DNA of 57,712 nucleotides from Henriciella sp. (GTDB lineage: Bacteria > Pseudomonadota > Alphaproteobacteria > Caulobacterales > Hyphomonadaceae), in assembly GCA_013213785.1 (NCBI GenBank), contig JABSPZ010000018.1, forward strand, positions 1-57,712, given 5' to 3'. Below, piece after piece: positions 43,118-51,879 of the stretch (its first letter is position 1; each line of letters opens with the position of its first letter). The notes under the pieces are model-generated. The model had not been told where the DNA came from. It was given only the letters and a program-made list of their open reading frames with translations, and did not search any database. Position numbers and translations under genes: made by a program.

Positions 43118-44308
43118 TTGTTGAAGCAAACACTCGCTCCTTGCGCGGTGCTGATTTTGCTGCCGTCCGCCGCCACCGCGCAAGGGCTGGGGGCGGTGGA
43201 GGCCGAGCTAGACTTTGAAAGTGTTCTGCTGGTTTCGCCCCACATAGATAGCAACGCAAATGCTGACGCGGAAAAGCTGCAAGGTGAAATATCTTTCATG
43301 GGGCTCGCGGAAACTGTCCTCGAGAATGGCGTACGGATCCGAGCCCGCGGCGCACTTCGACTGCAAGCCGATCATTCAATGCGGCCCGGCGCCATTGGAG
43401 GGTTTGGGACCGATGAAGGGGCGCCCGTTGGGGCATTCTCTGGCCTCTCCTCAGCCCCCTCGCTCGATCAAAGCCATACACGCGCTCGCCTGGAGACCGC
43501 ATACGTTCAGATCGATGGCGGCTATGGCGAGGTTCGCGTCGGAAAAGATCGCGGCGTCGCAGCGCGGTTCTTCGAAGGCCCGAAATCGGCGCTCACGCAT
43601 GCGCGCCTGGACAGCAGTCTTCTCGATCCGACGGGACTTGCTGTGACGCGCACGCGCCATGACCTCACGGGCCCGAGTTTGAAAGCCTCTTATGCCAGTC
43701 CGCGTCTGATTGGGCTGCGTGCAGGCATCAGTTTTACGCCTGAAGCGGATGCGGACGGACTAGATCGACGTCCCGCTGCAGGGACTGGAGGGTTAGCGTC
43801 CGATACTCGCAGTGCGATAGAGCTAGCCCTAAATGGCACGCACAGGTTTCGCGAATCAGATTGGCGCTTTGATGTTGGTCTCGGCTGGTCAAACGCCGAA
43901 GTCTCAAATCGCGGCCCTTTGAGTGAATTATCCCCGATTTACGAAGACATGCAGACCTGGTCCGCAGGAACACGTATCGAAAAGGGCGATTGGACTGTCG
44001 GAGCATCCTGGCTAAATTCGGACAATGGTCTCCCAAATGGCGACTATTCCAGCTGGACCACCGGCCTCTTCAAAGAGGCTTATGATATTGATTTTTCAGT
44101 AGAATATGGAGAATCTGAAGATCAACTCTCTGACTTGGAGTCGCAAGGCTGGCGACTGGCTGCGGCGCGAGACTTTGGGCGCGATGCACGCGTTGCCGTC
44201 GCATATTTGCATGACGACCTCCAAGCGCCTCTGCAAAAGTGGAGCGCACAAGGTGTTGTCATTGAGGTCACACTCTCACAAGAAATTGTTCAAGTGACTG
44301 GAAATTAA
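43118..44308 (+). CDS. porin-like outer-membrane beta-barrel protein
   Basis: A 396-residue protein. A TTG at 43118 is taken as start because GGAAGGAAG lies 6-15 bases upstream and the result is a clean signal peptide (LKQTLAPCAVLILLPSAATA-Q); a GTG at 43076 would add a non-signal basic leader. The mature chain alternates polar and hydrophobic residues (YVQIDGGYGEVRVGKDRGVA, FDVGLGWSNAEVSN, RLAAARDFGRDARVAVAYLH), as in 16-strand general porins. Substrate preference is unknown. It is divergent from the DUF3576-leuS operon. Its stop codon overlaps a CtrA box. Confidence 0.8.
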   Translation: MLKQTLAPCAVLILLPSAATAQGLGAVEAELDFESVLLVSPHIDSNANADAEKLQGEISFMGLAETVLENGVRIRARGALRLQADHSMRPGAIGGFGTDEGAPVGAFSGLSSAPSLDQSHTRARLETAYVQIDGGYGEVRVGKDRGVAARFFEGPKSALTHARLDSSLLDPTGLAVTRTRHDLTGPSLKASYASPRLIGLRAGISFTPEADADGLDRRPAAGTGGLASDTRSAIELALNGTHRFRESDWRFDVGLGWSNAEVSNRGPLSELSPIYEDMQTWSAGTRIEKGDWTVGASWLNSDNGLPNGDYSSWTTGLFKEAYDIDFSVEYGESEDQLSDLESQGWRLAAARDFGRDARVAVAYLHDDLQAPLQKWSAQGVVIEVTLSQEIVQVTGN

Positions 44309-44319
44309 GGTTCTATTAA
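44305..44319. promoter_or_regulatory. CtrA box upstream of the small periplasmic protein gene
   Basis: TTAA-GGTTCTA-TTAA matches the CtrA consensus exactly and lies 37 bases before the ATG at 44356. It begins within the stop codon of the porin-like gene. Confidence 0.6.
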
Positions 44320-44355
44320 TCAATGTCGCTGCTATCTGATGCGCAGGAGTAACTC

Positions 44356-44790
44356 ATGCGTTTGCTATTGGCATCACTTGGAGCATTTTGCGGCTTCGCC
44401 CTTCCGGCGATGGCCCAGCAAGACGTGCCTGAAATGCCAGCACCAACACTGTCTGAAACTGACCAGGCCGAGCCTGACTGGTTTCAATCTTTCTCCTTTG
44501 GTGATTCCGACTTCATGGCGCCGATTTGGCAAGACCGACCTTCGCAGACATTTAGCCTTGCGTGGATCAAAGGCGATCGCTGGAGCTTGAGCTTGGATCT
44601 CACATCCCGAGAGAACGATTCCCCTCTTCCTCGTGAAGAAATGTTGGCAGAAGCTGAATTCCGCATCACACCGCGCTTCTCTGTCGGAGGCGAGTTGAGC
44701 ATTGGTGCTGAAGAACTCGACGATGCCAATCGCTGGGAAGATCAAGAGATCGAAGCGGGCATTCGCTTGCGGTCTGCCTTCAAATTCTAA
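44356..44790 (+). CDS. small periplasmic protein, possibly NtrZ-like
   Basis: A 144-residue secreted protein with an AGGAG ribosome site and a signal peptide (MRLLLASLGAFCGFALPAMA-Q). The mature part has short beta-like runs: TFSLAWIKGDRWSLSLDLTS, EEMLAEAEFRITPRFSVGGE and EIEAGIRLRSAFKF, with a C-terminal aromatic. The layout recalls the NtrZ periplasmic family, which in Caulobacter modulates the NtrY kinase; the resemblance is from memory and weak. A perfect CtrA box lies upstream, suggesting cell-cycle control. It is convergent with tsaD. Confidence 0.6.
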   Translation: MRLLLASLGAFCGFALPAMAQQDVPEMPAPTLSETDQAEPDWFQSFSFGDSDFMAPIWQDRPSQTFSLAWIKGDRWSLSLDLTSRENDSPLPREEMLAEAEFRITPRFSVGGELSIGAEELDDANRWEDQEIEAGIRLRSAFKF

Positions 44791-44797
44791 TCTTTAA

Positions 44798-45895
44798 CTA
44801 GGCTTTTGCCCCATGCTTGCCGCCGCCATAGGCGGGGTCTGCTTTTGCACGCGCTTCATCCAGCGGCCACCTCGGACGCGCTGAGAATGCCAGTCCTGTG
44901 TCATCAACCAAACCGGCGGCAAATCGCTCCGCACCGGCGAGGGCAATCATCGCCGCATTATCGGTACAATGGCGCAGGGGCGGCGCAATGAGTGTTGCAC
45001 CAGCGGCTTCGGCCACTGCATTCAATGCCGATCGAATAGATTGGTTCGCTGCAACACCGCCCGCAACGACGAGGCGGGTCTCTCCTGGATCGCCCGCTTG
45101 AAACTCGAGTAGAGCCCGCCGGGTTTTCTCCGAAAGAGATTCCGCGATTGAAGCCTGATAGGATGCGCACAGATCCGCGACGCCTTGTGTATCGAGATCT
45201 TCAGCCTCAACAATGCGCGCCGCAGCGGTTTTCAATCCCGCGAAGCTCATATCAAGGCCCGGCCGATTCAGTAGAGGCCGCGGTAACGGGAACCGTTTCG
45301 CATCGCCGTTCATCGCCAACCGCTCAACCGCCGGACCGCCTGGAAATCCAATCCCGAGCGTTTTCGCGAGCTTATCAAACGCCTCCCCAGCGGCATCATC
45401 AATCGTGGAGCCGAGCCGCTGATATTGGCCGAGACCGGAAACAGAAATGAACTGGCAATGCCCGCCGCTCACGAGGAGCAGCAAATAGGGAAATGGGCAG
45501 GGGTCAGCGAGACGCGGCGAGAGCGCATGCCCTTCAAGATGATTGATCGGTATGAAAGGCTTATCGGCCGCCAGCGCCAAGGCTTTCCCAGTCATCATCC
45601 CGACCATGACCCCGCCAATCAGGCCGGGACCGCTGGTCGCCGCGATGCCATCAAGATCGGCGAGTTCGGTCTGACTGTCTTGCAAGGTCTTGGCGATAAC
45701 GGAATCCGCAATGTCGGCATGCGCGCGCGCCGCAATCTCCGGCACGACCCCGCCATAAGGCGCATGCTCATCGATTTGGCTATGAACGGTTTCACCCAAG
45801 ATCGTGACGGACCCATCAGGCGCTCGACGCAGCACAGCCGCCGCGGTTTCGTCGCAACTGGTTTCAATTCCAAGAATGCAAATGGGATCAGACAT
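44798..45895 (-). CDS. tsaD: tRNA N6-adenosine threonylcarbamoyltransferase
   Basis: A 365-residue ASKHA-fold enzyme that, with TsaB, TsaE and TsaC, makes t6A37 in ANN-decoding tRNAs. The start is [20 protein letters not shown]. The metal site is His119 and His123 in [13 protein letters not shown], and the nucleotide-binding end has [17 protein letters not shown] and [17 protein letters not shown]. The tRNA-Thr at 51407, which reads an ANN codon, is a likely client. In many alphaproteobacteria tsaD is divergent from hemC; here a GH5 gene lies between them on the tsaD strand. Confidence 0.95.
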   Translation of the reverse strand: MSDPICILGIETSCDETAAAVLRRAPDGSVTILGETVHSQIDEHAPYGGVVPEIAARAHADIADSVIAKTLQDSQTELADLDGIAATSGPGLIGGVMVGMMTGKALALAADKPFIPINHLEGHALSPRLADPCPFPYLLLLVSGGHCQFISVSGLGQYQRLGSTIDDAAGEAFDKLAKTLGIGFPGGPAVERLAMNGDAKRFPLPRPLLNRPGLDMSFAGLKTAAARIVEAEDLDTQGVADLCASYQASIAESLSEKTRRALLEFQAGDPGETRLVVAGGVAANQSIRSALNAVAEAAGATLIAPPLRHCTDNAAMIALAGAERFAAGLVDDTGLAFSARPRWPLDEARAKADPAYGGGKHGAKA

Positions 45896-45932
45896 CGCCG
45901 CGATATAGGCGTTTCAAGGCAGCGTTGGAACC

Positions 45933-46946
45933 TTATTCGTCCAGCAAAGCAGACTTGATTTCAGGCAGCCAGGCTTCGCGATCGATATCATAGGCCTTTA
46001 ACGAGCCAGCAAAATCCCAATAGCACCAGGCCAGATCGCGCGCCTCGAAGCCCTGGCGAAGCGTACGCGTCCAGCGCGCGCGATGCTCAACCGGCACCTC
46101 CTCATAGACCCCAAACTCTCCGACAAGGATCGGCATGCGTAGACGCTCGCGAATGGCAACAGCCTTATCAAGCTCGTCCATCATCTCTCTCACGTCGCGG
46201 CGCGTGCCCCAGCGAATACCGGTCGCGGGCGCGTCTGCCCAAGGCGCTCCCTGGTGGGTAAAGTCATACGGAGAATATTCGTGATAGGTCAGCATGACCT
46301 TTGGATCATAGTCGGGCCGTGACTGAGCAAGCGCGTCCAAGCTACCCCACGAGGCCGTCCCCAATATGACCCAGCGGTCTGGATGATCTTGCCGAATGCG
46401 CTCCAGCACGCGTTTATTCAACGGATCAGTCAGCTCTATCGTCATGTTGGAATGCGGCTCATTGATCGTCTCCAACATCAAGGAGTCCGGTGCGCCAGCA
46501 TAGTGAGCTGCCAGCGCGTCCCATATCGCTTCAAGCCGCGGAATATGAGTTTCCGGATCTTCGTTGAGCTCGTCATAATGATGGACGTTCAAAATGACCT
46601 TCAGATCAACTTGCTCTGCCCAAGATAAGATCTCATCGACGCGCGCGAGGAAACTTGGCTCGATCTGATACGGGGCGTCTAGCCTCGTATGCGCCGACCA
46701 TTTTACCGGCAATCTAATTGTATCAAAACCGGCCTGTTTGATGCGCAGCAAGTCTGCTTGGCGAACGGTATATCCCCACTCCCCTTCATTCGGCGCTTCG
46801 AGCGCGCTTCCAATATTGATACATTTCGAAACGGGTGGGCTCGAGATCGGCAACGAGGAATCCATCACAACCGGCTCGACCCGTGTTGGCCCACAGGCTG
46901 AGAGCGAGACGGCCAATCCCGCGACCAAGTAGCGTAACTTCGACAT
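45933..46946 (-). CDS. GH5-family glycoside hydrolase lipoprotein
   Basis: A 337-residue predicted lipoprotein. The ATG at 46946 gives MSKLRYLVAGLAVSLSACGP with lipobox LSAC (Cys18); earlier starts lack a signal peptide at the right place. The barrel reads CINIGSALEAPNEGEWGYTV, AGFDTIRLPVKWSAHTR and VILNVHHYDEL. The acid/base Glu is in ETINEPHSN and the nucleophile Glu in ILVGEFGVYEEV, as in GH5 endoglucanases and related beta-glycosidases. It would act on a beta-glucan or mannan at the cell surface. It sits between tsaD and hemC, which are usually adjacent, so it may be an insertion. Confidence 0.88.
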   Translation of the reverse strand: MSKLRYLVAGLAVSLSACGPTRVEPVVMDSSLPISSPPVSKCINIGSALEAPNEGEWGYTVRQADLLRIKQAGFDTIRLPVKWSAHTRLDAPYQIEPSFLARVDEILSWAEQVDLKVILNVHHYDELNEDPETHIPRLEAIWDALAAHYAGAPDSLMLETINEPHSNMTIELTDPLNKRVLERIRQDHPDRWVILGTASWGSLDALAQSRPDYDPKVMLTYHEYSPYDFTHQGAPWADAPATGIRWGTRRDVREMMDELDKAVAIRERLRMPILVGEFGVYEEVPVEHRARWTRTLRQGFEARDLAWCYWDFAGSLKAYDIDREAWLPEIKSALLDE

Positions 46947-47016
46947 CCTGCTTGCTTTGCCTTGCACCATTAGACGTTCAACCTTAGCTGATTCCCATCG
47001 CAAGAATGGAACCACA

Positions 47017-47964
47017 ATGACCAGCGCTCAAACCGTTCGCATTGGGACACGCGGCTCACCGCTCGCACTTTATCAAGCAGACCTTATCGCACGTGAGTTA
47101 AAAAGGGTTTCTGACGGCGCGCTTGTCGGTGAGATTGTGACGTTCAGTACCAAAGGCGATCAACTCACCACGGAGCGATTGATCAATTCCGGCGGCAAAG
47201 GCCTGTTCACACGAGAGATTGACCAAGCCGTTGACGATGGCTCCGTCCACATTGGCGTACATAGTTTGAAAGATGTCCCCAGCTTCCTGCCACCTGGGCA
47301 GGCCCTCGTGGCCTTTCCGAAACGCGCCGACAACAGAGACGGATTTCTAACCGCGAATGGGGTCACACGGTTGCAAGATCTGCCCGAAGGCGCCGTGCTT
47401 GGAACTGCGAGCCTCAGACGTGAAGCCCAAGCCCTTGCGCTGCGTCCAGATTTAACGGTCGTTCCGTTCCGAGGCCGCGTTGAAACTCGAATTGAGAAAC
47501 TCAAAAAGGGTGAGGCTGACGCGACCTTTCTCGCCATGGCCGGATTAGACCGGCTAGGTTTAAGCGATCTCGCCACGCCGGTTCCAATCACCGATCTTCT
47601 ACCCGCAGCCGGACAAGGCATCATCACTGTCGCGGCGAGACCAGATCAGCTGACACCGGTCCTCACTGAGGCGCTCGCCGCGATCGACGACGCCGCAACG
47701 CGTGCGATGACGACCGCGGAACGCGCCTTCCTTGCCGAGCTCGACGGCTCGTGCCGGACTGCGATGGCCGCGCAACTCATAAATCGCGACGGCACCTGGC
47801 ACCTGATCGGAGAAGTCCTAGCCCCGGATGGCCAGCGCAAATGGAGCGCCCGCGCATCCGCGCTGCTCTCCGCCTCGATGGAGGAGCTTGCCGCGTTGGG
47901 TGTGGATCTCGGCAAGAATATCCGAGACCAAGCGGGCGGTGACCTTCCGGTGTTCGAAGATTAG
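47017..47964 (+). CDS. hemC: hydroxymethylbilane synthase
   Basis: A 315-residue haem-pathway enzyme that joins four porphobilinogens. The ATG at 47017 (MTSAQTVRIGTRGSPLALYQ) fits the family start. The catalytic Asp86 is in VHSLKDVPS, the arginine cluster includes TASLRREAQAL and FRGRVETRIEKL, and the dipyrromethane cofactor is carried by Cys246 in ELDGSCRTAMAAQ. It leads the hemC-hemD-mitofilin-hemY set. No iron-responsive site was noticed in the short space upstream. Confidence 0.95.
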   Translation: MTSAQTVRIGTRGSPLALYQADLIARELKRVSDGALVGEIVTFSTKGDQLTTERLINSGGKGLFTREIDQAVDDGSVHIGVHSLKDVPSFLPPGQALVAFPKRADNRDGFLTANGVTRLQDLPEGAVLGTASLRREAQALALRPDLTVVPFRGRVETRIEKLKKGEADATFLAMAGLDRLGLSDLATPVPITDLLPAAGQGIITVAARPDQLTPVLTEALAAIDDAATRAMTTAERAFLAELDGSCRTAMAAQLINRDGTWHLIGEVLAPDGQRKWSARASALLSASMEELAALGVDLGKNIRDQAGGDLPVFED

Positions 47965-47973
47965 TGCGCCGAG

Positions 47974-48705
47974 ATGAGATTGGCCGACATCCCTATCATC
48001 GTCACCCGCGCAGAGCCCGGTGCGACGGAGACGGTTGAACGGTTGAAAGCGCGCGGGCTGACAGCGATTCTCGCCCCGATGCTGGCTTTGGTTGAGTTGC
48101 CAGAAAGCCAAATGCCGAAACCTTCAGATCTATCGGGCTTGGTCTTCACGAGTGCGAATGGCGTCCGCACCTATGCGGCGCGGCGCAGCGACCGACACCT
48201 GTCAGCCTGGTGCGTTGGCCCAGCAACGGCGCAAGCGGCCCGCGATGAGGGATTTGAGAGTGTACAGGAATCTGCCGGGAACGCGGTCGATCTTGCGAAC
48301 TTCATTGCAGAACGCTCACCTCCGTCGGAACGTCCTCTGCTGCATGTCGCCAATGCGGCAGCGACCGGAGTTCTGCGAGAAACACTCTCGGCGAATGGGC
48401 ATCAAACAGTCTTTGCGCCGATCTATGAAATGCAGCCTGCGCGGTCTCTACCAGAACCAGTCGCCCAGCTGATGGACCAAAACGAAACCTCCATTGTGCT
48501 TGTCCATTCGGAAAAAGGCGCCTCCGCGTTTGCAGCCCAGGCGGCATCGCGCGCGTTGTCGAACTGTATCGGCGTGGCCATCTCGGAGCGTGCCAGTCAG
48601 CCGCTTGAACGCCTGAATCTGAACGCCATCTATAAGGCAGAAGCGCCGAAAGAAGACGGCCTGTTCGCTGCTTTAGAGATCGCTCTCGCCACACTTTCGG
48701 CGTGA
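47974..48705 (+). CDS. hemD: uroporphyrinogen-III synthase
   Basis: A 243-residue enzyme that cyclises and inverts ring D of hydroxymethylbilane. HemD is poorly conserved; support comes from the start IPIIVTRAEPGATETVERLK, LVFTSANGVRTYA, the WCVGPATAQAARDEGFESV loop, and ending with IVLVHSEKGASAFA and CIGVAISERASQPLERL. It begins nine bases after hemC. The Mic60-like gene follows 48 bases later. Confidence 0.88.
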   Translation: MRLADIPIIVTRAEPGATETVERLKARGLTAILAPMLALVELPESQMPKPSDLSGLVFTSANGVRTYAARRSDRHLSAWCVGPATAQAARDEGFESVQESAGNAVDLANFIAERSPPSERPLLHVANAAATGVLRETLSANGHQTVFAPIYEMQPARSLPEPVAQLMDQNETSIVLVHSEKGASAFAAQAASRALSNCIGVAISERASQPLERLNLNAIYKAEAPKEDGLFAALEIALATLSA

Positions 48706-48753
48706 AGCAACTCAATATACAGGTTTGAAAACTCTCACTTTGGAGCGCCTAAT

Positions 48754-49905
48754 ATGTCCGAGTCATCCCTGCCCCCATCTTCGGGAGATGAGGCGCCGAT
48801 TGATGCGGAATTCGAACCCGCTATTCGAAGCGATTCCAAAGAGACCACTCTAAAATCAGGACCGGGTTGGTTTGCATTTGGGCTTCTAGGGTTGGTTTCT
48901 GGGGGCGCGCTTCTGCTCGCTGCGGCGAGCGCTGGATATGTCCCCGGATTCAAGCCTGGTGCTGGCACCGTTCAGCAGCTGGAAAATAAGCTAGCGGGTT
49001 TGGAATCCATCGATGACGCTCAGGCCGGCACCAACGCCGCCACAACGTCTGAGATCGATACGCTTAAGTCCCGGGCCGATAGCTTACAGGCCGACCGCAC
49101 CCGAACGGTCACCGATATACGGACATTGAAGCGCGATATCGAAACCCTCCAGGCCGATATTTCCACCTTACAGCGAGCGCGTATCGCCAGCCTGGCCGAC
49201 GAACGAGACTCCGAGACAGATCTTGAAACACCCCCGAGCGCCGTTCCAGCAGACCTAAGCGCGCTCCAAACCCGGGTGGCTTCACTAGAGGACGCACTCG
49301 TGTCGCAGCTCGGCGCATATGATGCGACGCTGGAAACACAGAGGACACGTGTGGCTGAGCTTGAAACACAGGCTCAAACTGAAACGCTGACAGCTGCCGA
49401 CAGCAGCAATGCGCGCACCGAAGCGGCATTGGCCCTGTCTGCCATTGAAGCCGCCGCGCGGCGCGGGCGCCCATTTTTATCGGCACATCAACGCCTCTCT
49501 GCGGCTATGCCGAACAATCAAGCCGTTGGACGCCTTTCCAGCATTGCATCTGAAGCCACCCCAACCATCGCCGATCTGCGCGCGGCCTTCCCAGCGCTGC
49601 GGGCGAAAGCTCTCGACCAAGATGCCCAAAACCAAGGCGGCGCCAGCGGATGGATGCGTGGCCTCTTCGGGGACGGCATTCAGGTCCGCCATTCAGGTGA
49701 AGTCACGACGGGCGATCAATTGGACGCCGCCACCGCCGCACTGCAGGCCGGTGACCTAGGCAACACAATTCAGTCTGTCCGCGCCCTGGATGCGAATCTT
49801 CAGCCTGTCTTCACAGATTGGCTAGATAATGCCGACAATCGATTACTGCTCGAAGAAACCTTAGAGGCTCTTCGGCTCACCATGATTGCGGAAGAACGCC
49901 CATGA
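48754..49905 (+). CDS. mitofilin/Mic60-like inner-membrane protein (COG4223)
   Basis: A 383-residue protein with a short acidic cytosolic N-terminus, one TM helix at about 39-60 (GWFAFGLLGLVSGGALLLAA) and a periplasmic part. A coiled coil runs from about 70 to 150 (SRADSLQADRTRTVTDIRTL, DIETLQADISTLQRA), and the C-terminal mitofilin-signature domain includes RRGRPFLSAHQRLSAAMPNN, FPALRAKALDQDAQ and VRHSGEVTTGDQLDAATAAL. Alphaproteobacterial homologues next to hemC-hemD and hemY are relatives of mitochondrial Mic60, which bends membranes at cristae junctions and contacts SAM50/BamA. Its stop overlaps hemY by four bases. Confidence 0.85.
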   Translation: MSESSLPPSSGDEAPIDAEFEPAIRSDSKETTLKSGPGWFAFGLLGLVSGGALLLAAASAGYVPGFKPGAGTVQQLENKLAGLESIDDAQAGTNAATTSEIDTLKSRADSLQADRTRTVTDIRTLKRDIETLQADISTLQRARIASLADERDSETDLETPPSAVPADLSALQTRVASLEDALVSQLGAYDATLETQRTRVAELETQAQTETLTAADSSNARTEAALALSAIEAAARRGRPFLSAHQRLSAAMPNNQAVGRLSSIASEATPTIADLRAAFPALRAKALDQDAQNQGGASGWMRGLFGDGIQVRHSGEVTTGDQLDAATAALQAGDLGNTIQSVRALDANLQPVFTDWLDNADNRLLLEETLEALRLTMIAEERP

Positions 49906-51326
49906 TCATCCTATTCCTAATCGTCGTACTGATCGTCCTGGCTGGGATCTTTGTCCTTTGGGCTTCGCGGCTTCCAGGCGGGATGACCTTAGACCTCGGC
50001 AATGGAACCTTGTACGAGTTTGAGCTCGTCTGGGCGCTCTTAGCGATTTTGCTGGTTGGCGCAGCTTTGGCGCTCGCGTGGTCTCTAGTGACCGGATTGG
50101 TGACCCTGCCGAGCCGATTTGGGAAATCGCGCCGCGCCTCCAAAGTGAAGGCCGCGAACAAAGCGCTTGCAGACGGCCTACTTGCGGCCGAGGCGGGCGA
50201 TGCAGACCTAGCCAAAAAGCTCTCTAAGAAAGCCGCTCAATACGCCGAAGATGACCGGCTGAAGCTCTTGCTAGAAGCACGTGCTGCCGAGATCTCTGAT
50301 GACTGGTCAGGCGCCGAGCGGGCGTGGGGACAGCTTACCCGTCTGCCAGGCGGTCAGCTCGCAGGGCTTCGCGGTGCTGCCTCAGCCGCCAGCGCACGCG
50401 GTGACGCCACTTCAGCCGTTGCACGAGCGCGTGAGGCGCTGGAACTAAAATCAGGCGCTGATTGGCCATTCAATTCCTTGTTCGACAGCCAAGTCGCTGA
50501 TGGTGACTGGGACGCAGCCTTGCAGACGCTCAGCACCGGCGAAAAGCGCGGCCAGATTAGCGGCGACAGTCTGCGCCGCCGCCGCGCCGTCCTCTACACA
50601 GCACGCGCCGCAGCGCTTCAGCATAATGAACGCAAAGAAGCACAGCGCCTGCTCGCTGAAGCCATTCGGTCTGCCCCTTCCTTCCCGCCCGCCGCATGGC
50701 ATGGCGCCCGGCAACTCATGATCGACGAGAAGATTAAAGCGGCTCAAGGCGTCCTGGAACTCGGCTGGAAAGCTCGTCCTCACCCTGCCCTCTCACAATT
50801 GGCGCGCCGCCTTGAAACCAATGCGGCGCCAAGCGTGATCGAAGGACGTCTGAAAAACCTTGTCGCCGCTAATCCAGATCACCGAGAGAGCCGGATCTTG
50901 GGCGCCGAACTCGCCATGCAATCCCGCAATTGGCTGAATGCGGTCAAAGCGCTCGCTCTTCTGGTTGAGGAAAAGCCGACGGCGCGTCTCTGTCTGCTGC
51001 TTGAGAAGGCCCTGCGCGGATATGGCGACCTGACTGAGGCTGAGCGCTGGGGCCGTATGGCCGTCACCGCAGCACGTGAGCCAGAATGGTCAGACATCGA
51101 TCCTCGCGGCGGCGCTTTCCAATACGCCAATCGCGACTGGGCCCGCATGGTCTATGCCTTCGGCGATGCGGGCACGCTGATCCATCCACGCTATGAAACG
51201 TCAGAGCGGGAACTCGAAGCGGGACGACCTGTTGCGCTGCCCGCGCCAGACAAACAGCAAGACACGATCAAACCACCGCGCACAGACGTTGTGACACCGC
51301 CACTGGATTACGTTCCGGAGGAATAA
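49902..51326 (+). CDS. hemY: HemY-family TPR protein (Orf52-like)
   Basis: A 474-residue inner-membrane protein coupled to the Mic60-like gene by an ATGA overlap. Two N-terminal TM helices (about 1-23 and 38-64) precede TPR-like repeats (ADGLLAAEAGDADLAKKLSK, ARAAEISDDWSGAERAWGQL, PSFPPAAWHGARQLMIDEKI). The C-terminal segment WGRMAVTAAREPEWSDIDPR is typical. Despite its name it is not protoporphyrinogen oxidase. In Rhodobacter the equivalent Orf52 gene is reported with Mic60; together they may organise the inner membrane or link it to the outer-membrane assembly machine. Confidence 0.87.
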   Translation: MIILFLIVVLIVLAGIFVLWASRLPGGMTLDLGNGTLYEFELVWALLAILLVGAALALAWSLVTGLVTLPSRFGKSRRASKVKAANKALADGLLAAEAGDADLAKKLSKKAAQYAEDDRLKLLLEARAAEISDDWSGAERAWGQLTRLPGGQLAGLRGAASAASARGDATSAVARAREALELKSGADWPFNSLFDSQVADGDWDAALQTLSTGEKRGQISGDSLRRRRAVLYTARAAALQHNERKEAQRLLAEAIRSAPSFPPAAWHGARQLMIDEKIKAAQGVLELGWKARPHPALSQLARRLETNAAPSVIEGRLKNLVAANPDHRESRILGAELAMQSRNWLNAVKALALLVEEKPTARLCLLLEKALRGYGDLTEAERWGRMAVTAAREPEWSDIDPRGGAFQYANRDWARMVYAFGDAGTLIHPRYETSERELEAGRPVALPAPDKQQDTIKPPRTDVVTPPLDYVPEE

Positions 51327-51406
51327 AGCGGTCGCTAATCGTGCAGGTTTCACTTGCCGAGCGATTTCCAGAGCGGTATTCGAGCGCTCTCAAAAAAAAA
51401 CGGTAA

Positions 51407-51482
51407 GCCGCGTTAGCTCAGCTGGTAGAGCATCGCATTCGTAATGCGGAGGTCGGGTGTTCAAGTCACCTACGCGGCACCA
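51407..51482 (+). tRNA. tRNA-Thr (anticodon CGT)
   Basis: A 76-base cloverleaf: acceptor GCCGCGT/ACGCGGC, D stem GCTC/GAGC, anticodon loop TTCGTAA with CGT at 51440-51442 (reads ACG), T loop TTCAAGT, discriminator A and an encoded CCA. It stands alone after hemY. No repeat of its 3' end was found in the following AT-rich stretch, so there is no sign of an integrated element. Confidence 0.97.
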
Positions 51483-51879
51483 TTTTATCAAGTTTTACAC
51501 CTATAATTCAAAACTTTACAGCTCATTCGAAAAATTTTTATACAGTTGGAAAATAGATGATCTCGAGAAAGCTGACAGCGCCCTAGTTGCGGTAAGCTTC
51601 TGTTTGTATGATCTATTTTTACTTTTTTGAAGAGTAAGTTGTAGTTTTGTCACGCGCGAAGAGCATTCATTACTGACGCCACCCCTACCTCAGAAAATTT
51701 TTGTGCTCTTTTCCCACCCCGTGGTCAACGAGAGCGAGATCGCACAATCGACTCATAAAAAAGCTCAGAATGAACATCATGAGCGTCTTAGATGGGGCTG
51801 CCGATTAAGCCGCCGATTAACTCGCGCGTTGCTGCGCTTAGCGGTCGTATTCCTGGGAATTAAAAAAGGAACAACGCTC
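51483..51879. other. AT-rich intergenic stretch after tRNA-Thr
   Basis: About 400 bases with base composition clearly more AT-rich than its surroundings up to about 51700. No convincing gene is seen; a 71-codon frame at 51703 has poor composition and no ribosome site. GCCGATTAA is repeated directly 12 bases apart (51800-51820). It may be a decayed remnant. Confidence 0.5.

Noticed and set aside
51800-51820. CtrA-like pair TTAA-N8-TTAA
   Set aside because: The spacing is eight and arises from a direct repeat of GCCGATTAA, with no gene start nearby in the right direction.
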